A DNA stretch of 64,000 nt from Candidatus Latescibacterota bacterium (GCA_030658975.1 JAUSBL010000002.1:1-64000), one strand, 5' to 3'. Positions 50,070-58,871 are shown, counted from the stretch's first letter. Program-made: numbers and translations. The notes: a model not told the origin generated them from the letters alone.

Positions 50070-51265
50070 GGGCGGTTCTCCTGGAGGACGGGATCGCGTC
50101 CCGCGAGTGCGCGCAGCGCGGCCCACGCGGTGTAACGGTCGGCTTCGCGCTCGGCCAGCATCGCGCGGGTCTCGGCCAGGCGCCGCAGGGCCCCGACCAG
50201 TTCGGCGACGCCGGCGTCGCCCGTCGCGTAGCCGGCGCGCGCCGACTCGGCGGCGAGGGCCGCCTGGGGCAGGCTGCCGGTGTTCAGACGGACGATCTGC
50301 CGCTGCGCGGCGTCGAGACGCGCCTGCAGCCCGGCGACCTCGGCCCCGGCCATCGCCAGCGCCTCGCGCCGCTCGGCTTCGGCCAGCGCGTGCTCGTGGC
50401 CGGCGGCGCGGGCCAGGGCGTCCTGCTTGCGCGACTGCCACAGCGGCAGTTCCACGCCCACGCGGGCGGTGACCATCGGCGGCAGGGCGTCGCGCCAGCC
50501 GTACTCGGCGCCCAGGACGATGTCGGGCGATCCCTCGCCCTGCGCCGCCTCGGCGCGGCGACGGGCGCCGGCGACGCGGGCCTCGGCGACCGCGGCGGCG
50601 GCGAGGTCGGCGGGAGCGATGTCGGCCACGACGGTGTCGTCGATCGCAGGCAGACCGGCGTCGAGCGGCGGGAGGTCGGCCACGGCCACGTCGAGCATGG
50701 CGGCCAGCTCCGCCAGGTGCCCGGCGCCGCGGGCTTCGAGATCATCCAGCTCCGCGGCGAGCCGCAGGCGCTCGAGCTGCAGTTCGATGAGGTCCCGCTG
50801 ACCGGATTGGCCGGTCTCGTAGCGCACCGCGAGGGAGGGAGCCAGCAGGTCGAGCAGGTCGATCGAGGCGCGCAGGGCACGCCGCGACGCGTCGATCGCC
50901 GTCTGCTCGGCGTAGGCGGCCCGCACTTCGGACGCGAGGCGACGTCGCATAGCGACCAACTCGGCCTCGGCGATGCCGATCCGCGCCTCGGCGGCGGACT
51001 GCCGGCGCCCGCGTTTGCCGGGCCAGGGCAGGGTCTGGCTGACCTCGATCGCCGCCATGGCCATGGGGTCCTCGCCGATGTCGGCGCCCGGATAATCCTC
51101 GCCGCGCGCGCTGAAGCCGAGCATGGGGTCGGGCAGGGCGCCCTCGGCGGGCGCGGCCTCGCGTGCGGCGGCGATCCCCTCGGCGAGGGCGGCGAGGCGC
51201 GGCGAGCGGGCCAGGGCCAGGACGACCAGCGCGTCGGACGCCGCGCCGGCCGCCACTTCGGACAC
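50066..51265 (-). CDS. TolC/CusC-like outer-membrane efflux protein with missing or cryptic N-terminus
   Basis: The two-repeat OEP family is clear: long coiled helices (AEARIGIAEAELVAMRRRLASEVRAAYAEQ; LDAAQRQIVRLNTGSLPQAALAAESARAGYATGDAGVAELVGALRRLAETRAML) and LPPMVTARVGVELPLWQSRKQDAL. The start is uncertain. No ATG with a Shine-Dalgarno or signal peptide lies between the upstream stop at 51340 and the conserved domain; the GTG at 51265 is the best visible start. A functional outer-membrane protein should have an export signal, so the 5' end may be truncated, frameshifted or use a rare start. Confidence 0.85.
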   Translation of the reverse strand: MSEVAAGAASDALVVLALARSPRLAALAEGIAAAREAAPAEGALPDPMLGFSARGEDYPGADIGEDPMAMAAIEVSQTLPWPGKRGRRQSAAEARIGIAEAELVAMRRRLASEVRAAYAEQTAIDASRRALRASIDLLDLLAPSLAVRYETGQSGQRDLIELQLERLRLAAELDDLEARGAGHLAELAAMLDVAVADLPPLDAGLPAIDDTVVADIAPADLAAAAVAEARVAGARRRAEAAQGEGSPDIVLGAEYGWRDALPPMVTARVGVELPLWQSRKQDALARAAGHEHALAEAERREALAMAGAEVAGLQARLDAAQRQIVRLNTGSLPQAALAAESARAGYATGDAGVAELVGALRRLAETRAMLAEREADRYTAWAALRALAGRDPVLQENRP

Positions 51266-51339
51266 CGCCAGGTCGCCCGGTTCGGGCGCCGCGGCGAGCG
51301 ATGAAGGGGCTTCCAGCGCTGGACCGACGTCTTCGCGAT

Positions 51340-51894
51340 CTACTTGCCGCCCGCCCGCGCCGGTCCGGCCTTCTCTTCGGGCTGGGAGAAGGCCGGCGCG
51401 AAACTCGCTTCCTTCTCGCCGCCGCGCAGGCCGGTCACGCGGATCAGCGCCGAGACCGCGGCGGGGTCGACCCCGGCGAGGTCGGCGGCGCCGAACAGGT
51501 GATCCTGCACGAAGAGGGTCATCCCGCCGCAGGGCTCGCACTTGCCGGGCGCATCCCGCACCACCTCGGCGTGCATCGGGCAGAAGTACGAGGTGGGCTC
51601 GCCCGCGGCCGGCTGGCGCGTCTTCAGGGGCACCTCGAGCGTGCGGCCTCCCGGCAACGCCAGCGTGGCGGTGCCGGCCGCCTTCTCGACCATGGCCGGC
51701 GCCAACTCGTCGGTGAAGAGGAATACACGCACGCCCTGGGCCGTGATCAGGGTCTCGAAAGCGTGGCTCTTGGTCGTGCTGACCACGCCGCCGTGCAGAG
51801 GCGCGGTCACGGGCGCAGCGGCGCCCACCAGCGCAGCCGGCAACGCCACCACGACGACCGCCACAGCGGCGAGGAACGGTGTTCGTCTGGCCAT
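51340..51894 (-). CDS. Exported heavy-metal binding protein, first gene of the efflux operon
   Basis: Product of 184 residues; AAGGAG lies 5 nt before the ATG. Signal peptide PFLAAVAVVVVALPAALVGAAA. The middle has a heavy-metal binding domain YFCPMHAEVVRDAPGKCEPCGGMTL, the same family as in the adaptor but with CEPCGGM instead of CPICGM. The preceding beta domain (THKSHAFETLITAQGVRVFLFTDE-like region) resembles periplasmic metal chaperone folds. It likely captures Cu/Ag in the periplasm and passes it to the pump. Confidence 0.82.
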   Translation of the reverse strand: MARRTPFLAAVAVVVVALPAALVGAAAPVTAPLHGGVVSTTKSHAFETLITAQGVRVFLFTDELAPAMVEKAAGTATLALPGGRTLEVPLKTRQPAAGEPTSYFCPMHAEVVRDAPGKCEPCGGMTLFVQDHLFGAADLAGVDPAAVSALIRVTGLRGGEKEASFAPAFSQPEEKAGPARAGGK

Positions 51895-52005
51895 GGGAAC
51901 TCCTTGGCGGGTCTCGTCCAACTGACAGATACGAACTGATACCTTACCAGAAAACCCTAGTTCCTGCCTATGATATCGATCCCGATTGTCGCCTCTGGAC
52001 GCTCA

Positions 52006-52140
52006 GGTCTGCACATCCCGCGGCGACAGGGGTGTCCTGCAGGCCCCGTAGCCAGGATGGCGAAGGGGCCGAAAGGCCAAGCGCTCCGGGCACACGAAGT
52101 GCCCGGAGCGCGCCCCCTGTCACCGCGGGATGTGCAGACC
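52006..52140. ncRNA. Highly structured element, candidate structured RNA or 3' UTR
   Basis: Outer stem: 52006-52023 pairs perfectly with 52123-52140 (18 bp), then after one mismatch 52025-52032 pairs with 52114-52121 (8 bp). Inside are a perfect 13-bp hairpin (52081-52093 with 52099-52111, 5-nt loop) and a GGCCCC/GGGGCC stem (52042-52047 with 52065-52070) holding a smaller GCCA/TGGC hairpin; GGCC-GAAA-GGCC (52067-52078) is an alternative. Together they form a three-way junction of about 135 nt, directly after the AIM24 stop codon on the minus strand. No T-run follows and no known riboswitch motif is recognisable, so family and strand are unassigned. Confidence 0.6.
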
Positions 52141-52911
52141 TTATTTACCGCCGCTGAGAAGGTCCCCGAGCAGCCCCTTCCCCCCGACCAGCCCTCCGAC
52201 GCCGCGGTGTTCGCCGCGGTTGCCGCCGGCGGCCGACAGGATGCGGTCGCTGAGCCGGCTCAGGGGCAGCGTCTGCAGGTAGACGCGGCCGGGGCCGGTC
52301 AGGCTGGCGAAGAAGAGGCCTTCGCCGCCGAACAGGGCGTTCTTGAAGCCGCCGACGAACTTGATGTCGTAGTCGACCGACTCCTGGAAGGCGACCAGGC
52401 AGCCGGTGTCCACGCGCAGGTGCTCGCCGTGGGCCAGGTCCTTCACGATGATCGCGCCGCCGGCGTGGGCGAAGGCCAGGCCGTCGCCGGAGAGGCGCTG
52501 CAGGATGAAGCCCTCGCCGCCGAACATGCCGGCGCCGAGGCGCTTGGTGAAGGCGATGGTGATGTCGATGCCGTAGGCGCAACACAGGAAGGCGTCCTTC
52601 TGGCAGAGCAGCGAACCGCCCAGTTCCCTCATGTTCAGCGGGATGATGCGGCCCGGGTAGGGCGCCGCGAAGGCCACGTGGCTCTTGCCCGCGCCGCCGT
52701 GCTTGAAGGTGGTGATGAAGAAGCTTTCGCCGGTGACTGCCCGCTTGAGGCCCTTGAAGATGCCGCCGTCGGTGCCGGTGTTCATCTCGATGCCGTTCTC
52801 CATGTAGAGCATCGCGCCGGCTTCGGCCTGCACGGCCTCGCCGGGATCCAGCTCCACCACCACGGCCTGCAGGTCGTCGCCCAGGATCTGGTAATCGATC
52901 TCGTGCGCCAT
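52141..52911 (-). CDS. AIM24/TIGR00266 family protein
   Basis: Product of 256 residues. AAGGAG is 9 nt before this ATG and directly abuts an ATG three codons upstream, which decides the start. Typical family sequence: VVVELDPGEAVQAEAGAMLYMENGIEMNTG, FFITTFKHGGAGKSHVAFAAPYPGRIIPLNM, QKDAFLCCAYGIDITIAFTKRLGAGMFGGEGFILQRLSGDG and a Gly-rich end. It is a soluble beta-prism-like protein. The biochemical role of bacterial members is not established. Its 3' end runs straight into the structured element at 52006-52140. Confidence 0.88.
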   Translation of the reverse strand: MAHEIDYQILGDDLQAVVVELDPGEAVQAEAGAMLYMENGIEMNTGTDGGIFKGLKRAVTGESFFITTFKHGGAGKSHVAFAAPYPGRIIPLNMRELGGSLLCQKDAFLCCAYGIDITIAFTKRLGAGMFGGEGFILQRLSGDGLAFAHAGGAIIVKDLAHGEHLRVDTGCLVAFQESVDYDIKFVGGFKNALFGGEGLFFASLTGPGRVYLQTLPLSRLSDRILSAAGGNRGEHRGVGGLVGGKGLLGDLLSGGK

Positions 52912-52932
52912 GTGCGTCATCTCCTTCTTGGG

Positions 52933-54567
52933 TCAGCGGCGCGTGATGCGCCCGTCGGTGGCTGCGTCGATGACGCCGGCTTCGCGCACGGCGTCGGCGA
53001 TCGCTTCGGTGATCGTCCGGCCGGCGTAGGTCGAGGCCGGCGGGTCCATGTCCATGTAGATGCGGGCCTTCTGGACCACGAAGTCGGGGCACGCGACCGT
53101 ATAGACGCGCGCCGGGTCCAGGGGTTCCCCGCCCACGGTCAGTTCGAGCACTTCCGGCGTGGAATCGGCCCAGGCGTAGGCGTAGCGCAGTCCCGACACC
53201 TGCAGGATGCCCTCGCCGCCGTTCTCGGCCGTGCGCGCGTTCGCCAGCACGATCCCGCGCAGTCCCGCGCCGTCGATGCGGAACGTCTCGAGCGTGTTGT
53301 TGAACGGCACCAGGGAGTGGATGTCCAGCAGGGTCACCGGCCCGGCCAGGAAGTCGCGGCGCAGGGTGCCGGAGTTCAGCAGCGCGACGTCGGCGCCGGC
53401 CGCCTCGCGCAGCCGGTCGCAGATCCAGCTGCCGACGTTGCTCTCCCCGCGGCCGTTGCGGCGCCAGTCGCGGGTCAGCCGGCCGATGACCTGGCCGAAC
53501 ACGGCGTCCACGCGGGCGGCGTAGGACTCGGCCAGCGACTCGAGCGCGGGATCGGCGCGGCGCCCCTCGGCCAGCACCTCGACCAGGCGGCCGTCGTAGG
53601 CGACGACGCGGTCGTCGGCCACGCGCAGGTCCAGCCGGCCCAGGTTCTTGGCGTGGCTGCCCGCCTGCACGACGAGGATGCCGCCGACCAGGCGCGGCTC
53701 GCGGGTCCGGCTGTGCGAGTGGCCGCCGACGATCACGTCCAGCCCCGACCCGGCCAGGTCGCGGGCCAGCTCCTGGTCGACGTCCAGCCCGTCGTGGGTG
53801 AGCAGCACCAGCAGGTCGGTCTTCGGGTCCAGCTCGGCGATCCAGCGCCGGATCACCGCGCGCTGGTCCTCCAGCCGCAGGCCCGCCACGCGCACGTCGG
53901 CCGTCACGTCGAACAGCTCGGAGCAGGTCACGCCGATCACGCCGACGCGCAGGCCGCCGCGCTCGAGGATCACCGGCGCGTCCGCGAACTCGAGCTCGCC
54001 GCGCTCGTCCCGCAGGTCCAGGGCCATGATCGGCCAGGCGGCGCGCGCGGCCAGGCGGCGCGCGTTTTCGCGGCCCAGGTCGAAATCGTGGTTGCCGATC
54101 ACCCCGGCGTCGATGCCCAGCAGGTTGAGCATGTCGATCCAACCGCCGCCCAGGACGCCGTCGACCTCGATCTCGCCGACGGGGTTGCCGGTCATGAAGT
54201 CGCCCGCGTCCAGCAGCAGCGACGCCGCGGCGCTGCGCCGCTGCTCTTCGAGATGGGAGGCCAGCGCCACGATCCCCCCGGCGGGCGCGTGGTCGTCCCG
54301 CCAGGTGGCAGGCTCGGGCGTGAAGGCGGTGTGCGTGTCGTTGATGTGGAAGATGGTCAGGTTCCAGGGGCCTTCCCCGCGCAACGGCGCCGGCGACGGT
54401 ACGACGGACGGCATCGCGGCGACCGGCATCGCGGCGGCGGCCGCGGGCGCCGCGGTCTCGACCGCGCACTGCGGCCCGCAGGCGCAACCGCCCAGCGACA
54501 CGGCGAGGAAGAGTCCGGCGAGGGTGGTGAGCGCGCGGGCGGCGGGGCGGTCGGGCTGGAAGCGCAT
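52933..54567 (-). CDS. 5'-nucleotidase/2',3'-cyclic phosphodiesterase-like lipoprotein (UshA family)
   Basis: Product of 544 residues. The lipoprotein signal ends LAVSLGGC. The N-terminal calcineurin-like metallophosphoesterase domain has TIFHINDTH, LLLDAGDFMTG, AGVIGNHDFDLG, LLVLLTHDG and VIVGGHSHS, a full dimetal set. The C-terminal 5'-nucleotidase domain has ESNVGSWICDRLREAAGADVALLNSGTLRRD and LVPFNNTLETFRIDG. It hydrolyses nucleotides in the periplasm or at the surface to recover phosphate and nucleosides. The ATG was chosen 5 nt after GGAG. Co-directional with the AIM24 gene. Confidence 0.92.
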   Translation of the reverse strand: MRFQPDRPAARALTTLAGLFLAVSLGGCACGPQCAVETAAPAAAAAMPVAAMPSVVPSPAPLRGEGPWNLTIFHINDTHTAFTPEPATWRDDHAPAGGIVALASHLEEQRRSAAASLLLDAGDFMTGNPVGEIEVDGVLGGGWIDMLNLLGIDAGVIGNHDFDLGRENARRLAARAAWPIMALDLRDERGELEFADAPVILERGGLRVGVIGVTCSELFDVTADVRVAGLRLEDQRAVIRRWIAELDPKTDLLVLLTHDGLDVDQELARDLAGSGLDVIVGGHSHSRTREPRLVGGILVVQAGSHAKNLGRLDLRVADDRVVAYDGRLVEVLAEGRRADPALESLAESYAARVDAVFGQVIGRLTRDWRRNGRGESNVGSWICDRLREAAGADVALLNSGTLRRDFLAGPVTLLDIHSLVPFNNTLETFRIDGAGLRGIVLANARTAENGGEGILQVSGLRYAYAWADSTPEVLELTVGGEPLDPARVYTVACPDFVVQKARIYMDMDPPASTYAGRTITEAIADAVREAGVIDAATDGRITRR

Positions 54568-54648
54568 GGTCACTCCGGGGTCAGGGTTCGCGGAACCGGT
54601 CGCGGCAGGGTAGGCCGAACCCGCGGCGGTGGCAACCGCGCGATCGGT

Positions 54649-55218
54649 TCAGCTCGGGTCGGCGGGGGCCCGGGCCGCCAGGTGGACCAGGAACTCCCGG
54701 TTGCCGCCCTTGCCGCCCGCCAGGGGCGACGCCACGGGGCCGGCCACGACCCGGGCCAGCGTGCGCAGGGTCGCCAGCACCGATTCCAACACGCGTTCGG
54801 CCTCGTCCGGGGGCAACCGCCCCCCCACCAGGGACGACGGGGGGGCCTCGTAGTGCGGCTTGATCAGGCTGACGACACCGCCGCCGGGGGCGAGCAGGTC
54901 CAGGGCGCGGGGGATGATGCGCTCCTGCCGCGTCCAGCCGGCGTCGACGACCACCAGGGCGACGGGCTCGGGCAGTTCGACGCGCAGGGCGTTGGTCCGC
55001 TCGTGGACCGCCACGCGCGGGTCGCTGCGCAGGCGCCAATCCAGCACCCCGTAGGCCGTGTCCACGGCGTGGACGCGCAGGGCGCCCCGCTGCAGCAGCA
55101 CGTCGGTGAAACCGCCGGTGCTGCAGCCCAGGTCGGCGCAGACCAGGCCGGCCGGGTCGATCCCGAAGGCGTCCAGGGCGGAAGCCAGTTTGTCCCCGCC
55201 GCGAGAGACGTAAGGCAC
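54649..55218 (-). CDS. TlyA/FtsJ-like rRNA 2'-O-methyltransferase without S4 domain
   Basis: Product of 189 residues starting at a GTG (GGAAG upstream) with VPYVSRGGDKLASALDAFGID, the sequence that normally follows the S4 RNA-binding domain in TlyA. The FtsJ-type Rossmann core has LVCADLGCSTGGFTDVLLQRGA, VHAVDTAYGVLDWRLR, VALVVVDAGW and LIKPHYEAPPSSL. Typical TlyA is about 245-270 residues with S4 at the N-terminus; this one lacks it. No S4-like sequence is found immediately upstream. It likely 2'-O-methylates rRNA, with altered target recognition. Divergent from the membrane protein gene at 55309. Confidence 0.85.
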   Translation of the reverse strand: MPYVSRGGDKLASALDAFGIDPAGLVCADLGCSTGGFTDVLLQRGALRVHAVDTAYGVLDWRLRSDPRVAVHERTNALRVELPEPVALVVVDAGWTRQERIIPRALDLLAPGGGVVSLIKPHYEAPPSSLVGGRLPPDEAERVLESVLATLRTLARVVAGPVASPLAGGKGGNREFLVHLAARAPADPS

Positions 55219-55308
55219 GCGCGCTTCCTGCCGATGGAGTGGGGGCCGGACGGCGACCCGCCCATCCGTCCCGGCTCGAGGTTGCCCGATGGCACATGAT
55301 AGGGCATC

Positions 55309-56664
55309 ATGGCTGGTGACGGAACCATGAGCGTACGCGGAATGCGGACGGGATCTTCCATGCGCCGACCCTGGAATCACATCTCGGTGCTGCTGCTGCT
55401 GCAGGCGGTCGTGTTCGTCACGTTCCGCCATGTCCTGGACACGCCCCTGTGGAACCCCGTCGACTTCGAGATCCTCCACGACGCCCACGTCCTGCGGGGC
55501 AACCTGGGCGACTACTTCAGCCACCTCGGCACGTTCTTCAGCCAGCCCCTGCTGCAGGTCGTGTTCCTGCTGGAATCCGACGCCTTCGGGCACGCGCCCG
55601 CGGGTTACCTGGCCGTCAACCTCGCCGTGCACGCCCTGAACGCCTTCGTGGTCTACATGCTGGTCAACATGCTGTTCCCTCACGAGCGGATGGCCTTGAC
55701 GGCTTCGCTGCTGTTCGCCCTCGCGGTCGGCCATTACGGCAAGGGCCTGCTGAGCCTGGCCGGCATGGAATCCCTGCTGATCACGCTGTTCTACCTGGTC
55801 GTCCTCTACTGCATGATCCGCAACGACTTCCGGCACGGCGGCCGGCTGCGGAGCCCCTGGTTCCTCGGCGGCCTGGCGGTGTTCGGCCTGGCGGGCCTGA
55901 CGCGCCCGGCCTCGTTCTCGCTCCTGGGCTGCCTGCTGGTCTACAAACTCCTGTTCTTCCGGGAGCGCGGCGGGAGGTCGGTCTTCTCGCCCTCCGTGCT
56001 GATCCTGCTCGCGGCGGGCGTATCCTTCTACGTGGCGAAGGTGCTGTGGGGCTACGACCAGCCGCCGGTGCGCTTCGGCGGCCAACCGGGCGCATCGGAA
56101 TTCACCTGGGACGCCTTCAAGACGATCTTCCGCTACCTGAACCTGCTGGTGTTCCCGCTGCAGGTCAGCGACCTCGTGACATCCTCGCACCCGGTCGTGC
56201 GCTTCATCTACGACTGGAGGGTTCCCGTGCGGACCCTGGTCTCGCTGGGACTGTTGAGCTTCAGCTTCTTCGGTTTCCTGTTCGGCAGCCGGGCGCTGCG
56301 CTTCTTCATCGCCTGGACCTACATCACGGTGATCCCGCCCGCGCTGATCGCCGGCAGCGGCGAGTGGCTGAACGTGCGCTCCCTCTATCTGGCCTCGGTG
56401 GGCTTCTGCGTCATCCTGGCCGCCGGCACCCTGGGCTGCGTCCGCCTGCTCGGCGCCCACCGCCGTCGCAGGTGGCTGCCGTTCTTCATTCCGCTCTGCT
56501 TCGTGGTCATCGCCCTGAGCGTGAACATGCGCCTGACCGCGCGCAACATCGCCCGGGCGGAGGAGCCCGACATCCGGGAACTGCACCGCATCCTGGACGC
56601 CGAGATCGCCGGCGGCGGGAGCGGGGCCACCGTCCCTGACGGGCGTTCCCCGGACCTCCCCTGA
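55309..56664 (+). CDS. Polytopic membrane protein, GT-C/TMTC-like
   Basis: Product of up to 451 residues with about ten transmembrane helices. Conserved-looking loop: TPLWNPVDFEILHDAHVLRGNLGDYFSHLGTFFSQPLLQVVFLLE, with several acidic residues just after helix 1, as in GT-C lipid-linked sugar transferases and TMTC-like proteins. It lacks TPR repeats. The C-terminal tail (~55 residues) is polar and cytoplasmic. Several ATGs (55309, 55327, 55342, 55360) are possible; none has a strong Shine-Dalgarno. Glycosyl transfer is a hypothesis from fold class only. Confidence 0.75.
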   Translation: MAGDGTMSVRGMRTGSSMRRPWNHISVLLLLQAVVFVTFRHVLDTPLWNPVDFEILHDAHVLRGNLGDYFSHLGTFFSQPLLQVVFLLESDAFGHAPAGYLAVNLAVHALNAFVVYMLVNMLFPHERMALTASLLFALAVGHYGKGLLSLAGMESLLITLFYLVVLYCMIRNDFRHGGRLRSPWFLGGLAVFGLAGLTRPASFSLLGCLLVYKLLFFRERGGRSVFSPSVLILLAAGVSFYVAKVLWGYDQPPVRFGGQPGASEFTWDAFKTIFRYLNLLVFPLQVSDLVTSSHPVVRFIYDWRVPVRTLVSLGLLSFSFFGFLFGSRALRFFIAWTYITVIPPALIAGSGEWLNVRSLYLASVGFCVILAAGTLGCVRLLGAHRRRRWLPFFIPLCFVVIALSVNMRLTARNIARAEEPDIRELHRILDAEIAGGGSGATVPDGRSPDLP

Positions 56665-56790
56665 CGCCAGGACCTCGTCCCCCTGCCGATTCCGGCTTTC
56701 GCGCCCGCCCGGCCCGTGTATCTTTGACCGGCACCCTTGGGACGAGCGACCCGGATCGGTTTTGCGACTAATTGCCAGGAGGATCGTGCG

Positions 56791-57918
56791 ATGGCCAAGT
56801 ACCGCATCGGCTGGATGCCCGGCGACGGCGTGGGCGTGGACGTCATGGACGCGACCAGGACCGTGCTGGACGCGATGGGATTCGACGCCGAGTACATCCA
56901 CGGCGACATCGGCTGGGAGATCTGGCGGACCGAGGCCAACCCGCTGCCCGACCGCACCCTCGCCATGCTGCGCGGCGTGGACGCCGCCCTGTTCGGCGCC
57001 ATCACCAGCAAGCCGAAGGAGGAGGCTGAGCAGGAACTGGTCCCCGCGCTGCGGGGCAAGGGGCACGTCTACCGCAGCCCGATCGTCGGCCTGCGCCAGA
57101 AGTTCAACCTGCGGACCAACCTGCGGCCCTGCAAGGCCTACGCGGGCAACCCCCTGAACTTCCGCGACGACCTCGACCTGGTGGTCTTCCGCCAGAACAC
57201 CGAGGACCTGTACATGGGCGTCGAGTGGCACCCCCTGCCGCAGGAAGTCCGCGACACCATGAAGAAGACCCATCCCGCCCAGATGGGCCGCATGGACGCG
57301 ACCGCCAACGAGGACATCGCGGTCAGCTGCCGCATCCTGACCCGCCTGGGCTGCCAGCAGATCGTGCGCGACGCCTTCGAGTACGCGAAGAAGTTCGGTT
57401 ACAAGTCCGTCACGGTTGTCGAGAAGCCGAACGTGGTGCGCGAGACCTCGGGCCTGATGGTCCGCGAGGCCCGCCTGATCGCCAAGGAGTACCCCGGCAT
57501 CGCGCTGTGGGAGACCAACATCGACGCGATGTGCATGTGGCTGATCAAGAACCCCCAGGACTACGGCGTCCTGGTCTCCAGCAACATGTTCGGCGACATC
57601 ATCAGCGACCTCTGCGCCCAGCTGGTGGGCGGCCTGGGCTTCGCCTGCTCGGCCAACATCGGCGACGAGGTCGCGATCTTCGAGCCCAGCCACGGCTCGG
57701 CGCCGAAGTACGTCGGGATGAACAAGGTCAACCCGATCGCCATGATCCTGTCGGCCAAGATGATGCTCGACCACCTGGGCGAGAAGAACATGGCGGCGCG
57801 GCTGGAGCGGGCCGTCGCCGAGGTCATCGCCGAGGGCCAGGTCCGCACCTACGACATGGGCGGCGACGCGACCACGACCGACATGGCCGCGGCGATCGCC
57901 GCCAGGGCGGCCCGTTAG
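56791..57918 (+). CDS. NAD(P)-dependent isocitrate/isopropylmalate dehydrogenase-family enzyme
   Basis: A 375-residue beta-hydroxyacid oxidative decarboxylase. AGGAGG lies 8 nt before the ATG. Features: MPGDGVGVDVMDATRTVLDA, ITSKPKEEAEQE, the three-Arg NLRTNLRPCKAYAGNP block, RQNTEDLYMGVEWHP (catalytic Tyr), EKPNVVRETSGLM (catalytic Lys), NIDAMCMWLIKNPQDYGVLVSSNMFGDIISDLCAQLVGGLG (metal-binding Asp and NAD loop) and EPSHGSAPKYVGMNKVNPIAMIL. Substrate could be isocitrate, isopropylmalate, homoisocitrate or tartrate; the sequence context does not decide. Confidence 0.9.
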   Translation: MAKYRIGWMPGDGVGVDVMDATRTVLDAMGFDAEYIHGDIGWEIWRTEANPLPDRTLAMLRGVDAALFGAITSKPKEEAEQELVPALRGKGHVYRSPIVGLRQKFNLRTNLRPCKAYAGNPLNFRDDLDLVVFRQNTEDLYMGVEWHPLPQEVRDTMKKTHPAQMGRMDATANEDIAVSCRILTRLGCQQIVRDAFEYAKKFGYKSVTVVEKPNVVRETSGLMVREARLIAKEYPGIALWETNIDAMCMWLIKNPQDYGVLVSSNMFGDIISDLCAQLVGGLGFACSANIGDEVAIFEPSHGSAPKYVGMNKVNPIAMILSAKMMLDHLGEKNMAARLERAVAEVIAEGQVRTYDMGGDATTTDMAAAIAARAAR

Positions 57919-57951
57919 GCGGTCCGGTCACGATCAGCCAGCTCGAGTACC

Positions 57952-57987
57952 GGCCGCGGCTCCCGGAAAGGGGCCGCGGCCTGGTTT
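57952..57987 (+). terminator. Rho-independent terminator
   Basis: A 9-bp perfect stem (GGCCGCGGC with GCCGCGGCC) with a 12-nt loop whose ends can also pair, followed after 3 nt by TTTT, 33 nt after the dehydrogenase stop. The T-run overlaps the stop codon of the convergent TtcA-like gene. Confidence 0.75.
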
Positions 57988-58766
57988 TATCGGGAGGGTG
58001 CGGCGTCGCCGCCCGCCGCGAGCGAGGCGCGCAGCAGGTGCCGCTTGGCGGTGCGGGCGTTGCGGCCCAGCGAGTGCAGGTAGCCGCGGGCGCGTTCTCG
58101 CTCGGAGCCGAGCCCCAGGGCCGCGCGGTCGCAGAGGCAGGGCACGAAGGAGAAGCCGAGCGTGGCCGCGGCGCGGGCGATCTCGGACTTCTCGGCCAGC
58201 AGCAGCGGGCGGATCAGCGCCACGCGCCCGTCGAAAAAGTCGCGGCGCGGCGGCAGGCCCTCCAGGCCTCCCTTGAACAGCAGGTTCATCAGGACCGTCT
58301 CGGCGGCGTCGTCCAGGTGGTGGGCCAGGGCCAGCTTGCCGTAGCCGTGCTGCGCGGCGTGGCTGAAAAGCAGCCGGCGGCGTTCGTGCGCACAGCGGAA
58401 GCAGGGATGGGCCGCCCGCGCGCCCGCGGGCGGACCCGGGTCCGGCTCGGCGGCCGCAAACGCCAGCGGCACGGCCAGATCGCCGCAGAGATCCTCCAAC
58501 CGGCGGCGGCGATCTTCGCGCCCCTGCGCCGCGGGAAACTCGACGTGCAGCGCCGCCAGCCCGAAGTCGAACGGCGTGACCCGGCGCCAGCGCACGAGCA
58601 GGTGCAGCAGGGTCACGCTGTCCATGCCACCGGACAGGCCGAGCAGCACGCGGTCCCCATCGGCGAACAGCGGCCATCGCTTCTGGGCGGCGGCGAGGCG
58701 GCGGGCCAGGAAATGCAGGCGGCGCTCGCGATCGGCGGCCGGATCGGCAGTCGGTTCGACATTCAT
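57987..58766 (-). CDS. TtcA/TilS-type PP-loop tRNA-modifying enzyme
   Basis: Product of 259 residues. The ATP-pyrophosphatase PP-loop is SGGMDS at 45-50 in a LLGLSGGMDSVTLLHLL context. HPCFRCAHERRR carries a CxxC motif, and YGKLALAHHLDDAAETVLMNLLFKGGLEGLPP is the family's second signature. A third Cys pair (FVPCLCD) lies near the end. The Cx2C layout and HHLDDAAETVLMNL match TtcA-like tRNA thiolases (2-thiocytidine 32) better than TilS, but TtcA normally has a longer C-terminus. An Fe-S cluster bound by these Cys is inferred. Confidence 0.85.
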   Translation of the reverse strand: MNVEPTADPAADRERRLHFLARRLAAAQKRWPLFADGDRVLLGLSGGMDSVTLLHLLVRWRRVTPFDFGLAALHVEFPAAQGREDRRRRLEDLCGDLAVPLAFAAAEPDPGPPAGARAAHPCFRCAHERRRLLFSHAAQHGYGKLALAHHLDDAAETVLMNLLFKGGLEGLPPRRDFFDGRVALIRPLLLAEKSEIARAAATLGFSFVPCLCDRAALGLGSERERARGYLHSLGRNARTAKRHLLRASLAAGGDAAPSR

Positions 58767-58871
58767 CCCAGATCCTCCCGCTCCCCATCCTGGACCCCTG
58801 CGACCTCCGGCGCAAGATTGCGCGCACGGCGCGTCCCGGATCTGCTATGGTTCCCGCGACACGTGTCATCG

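Noticed and set aside
51961-52157. Possible mobile element from the long inverted repeat
   Set aside because: No transposase, no target-site duplication visible at the outer ends, and the nested hairpins fit a folded RNA better than terminal repeats.
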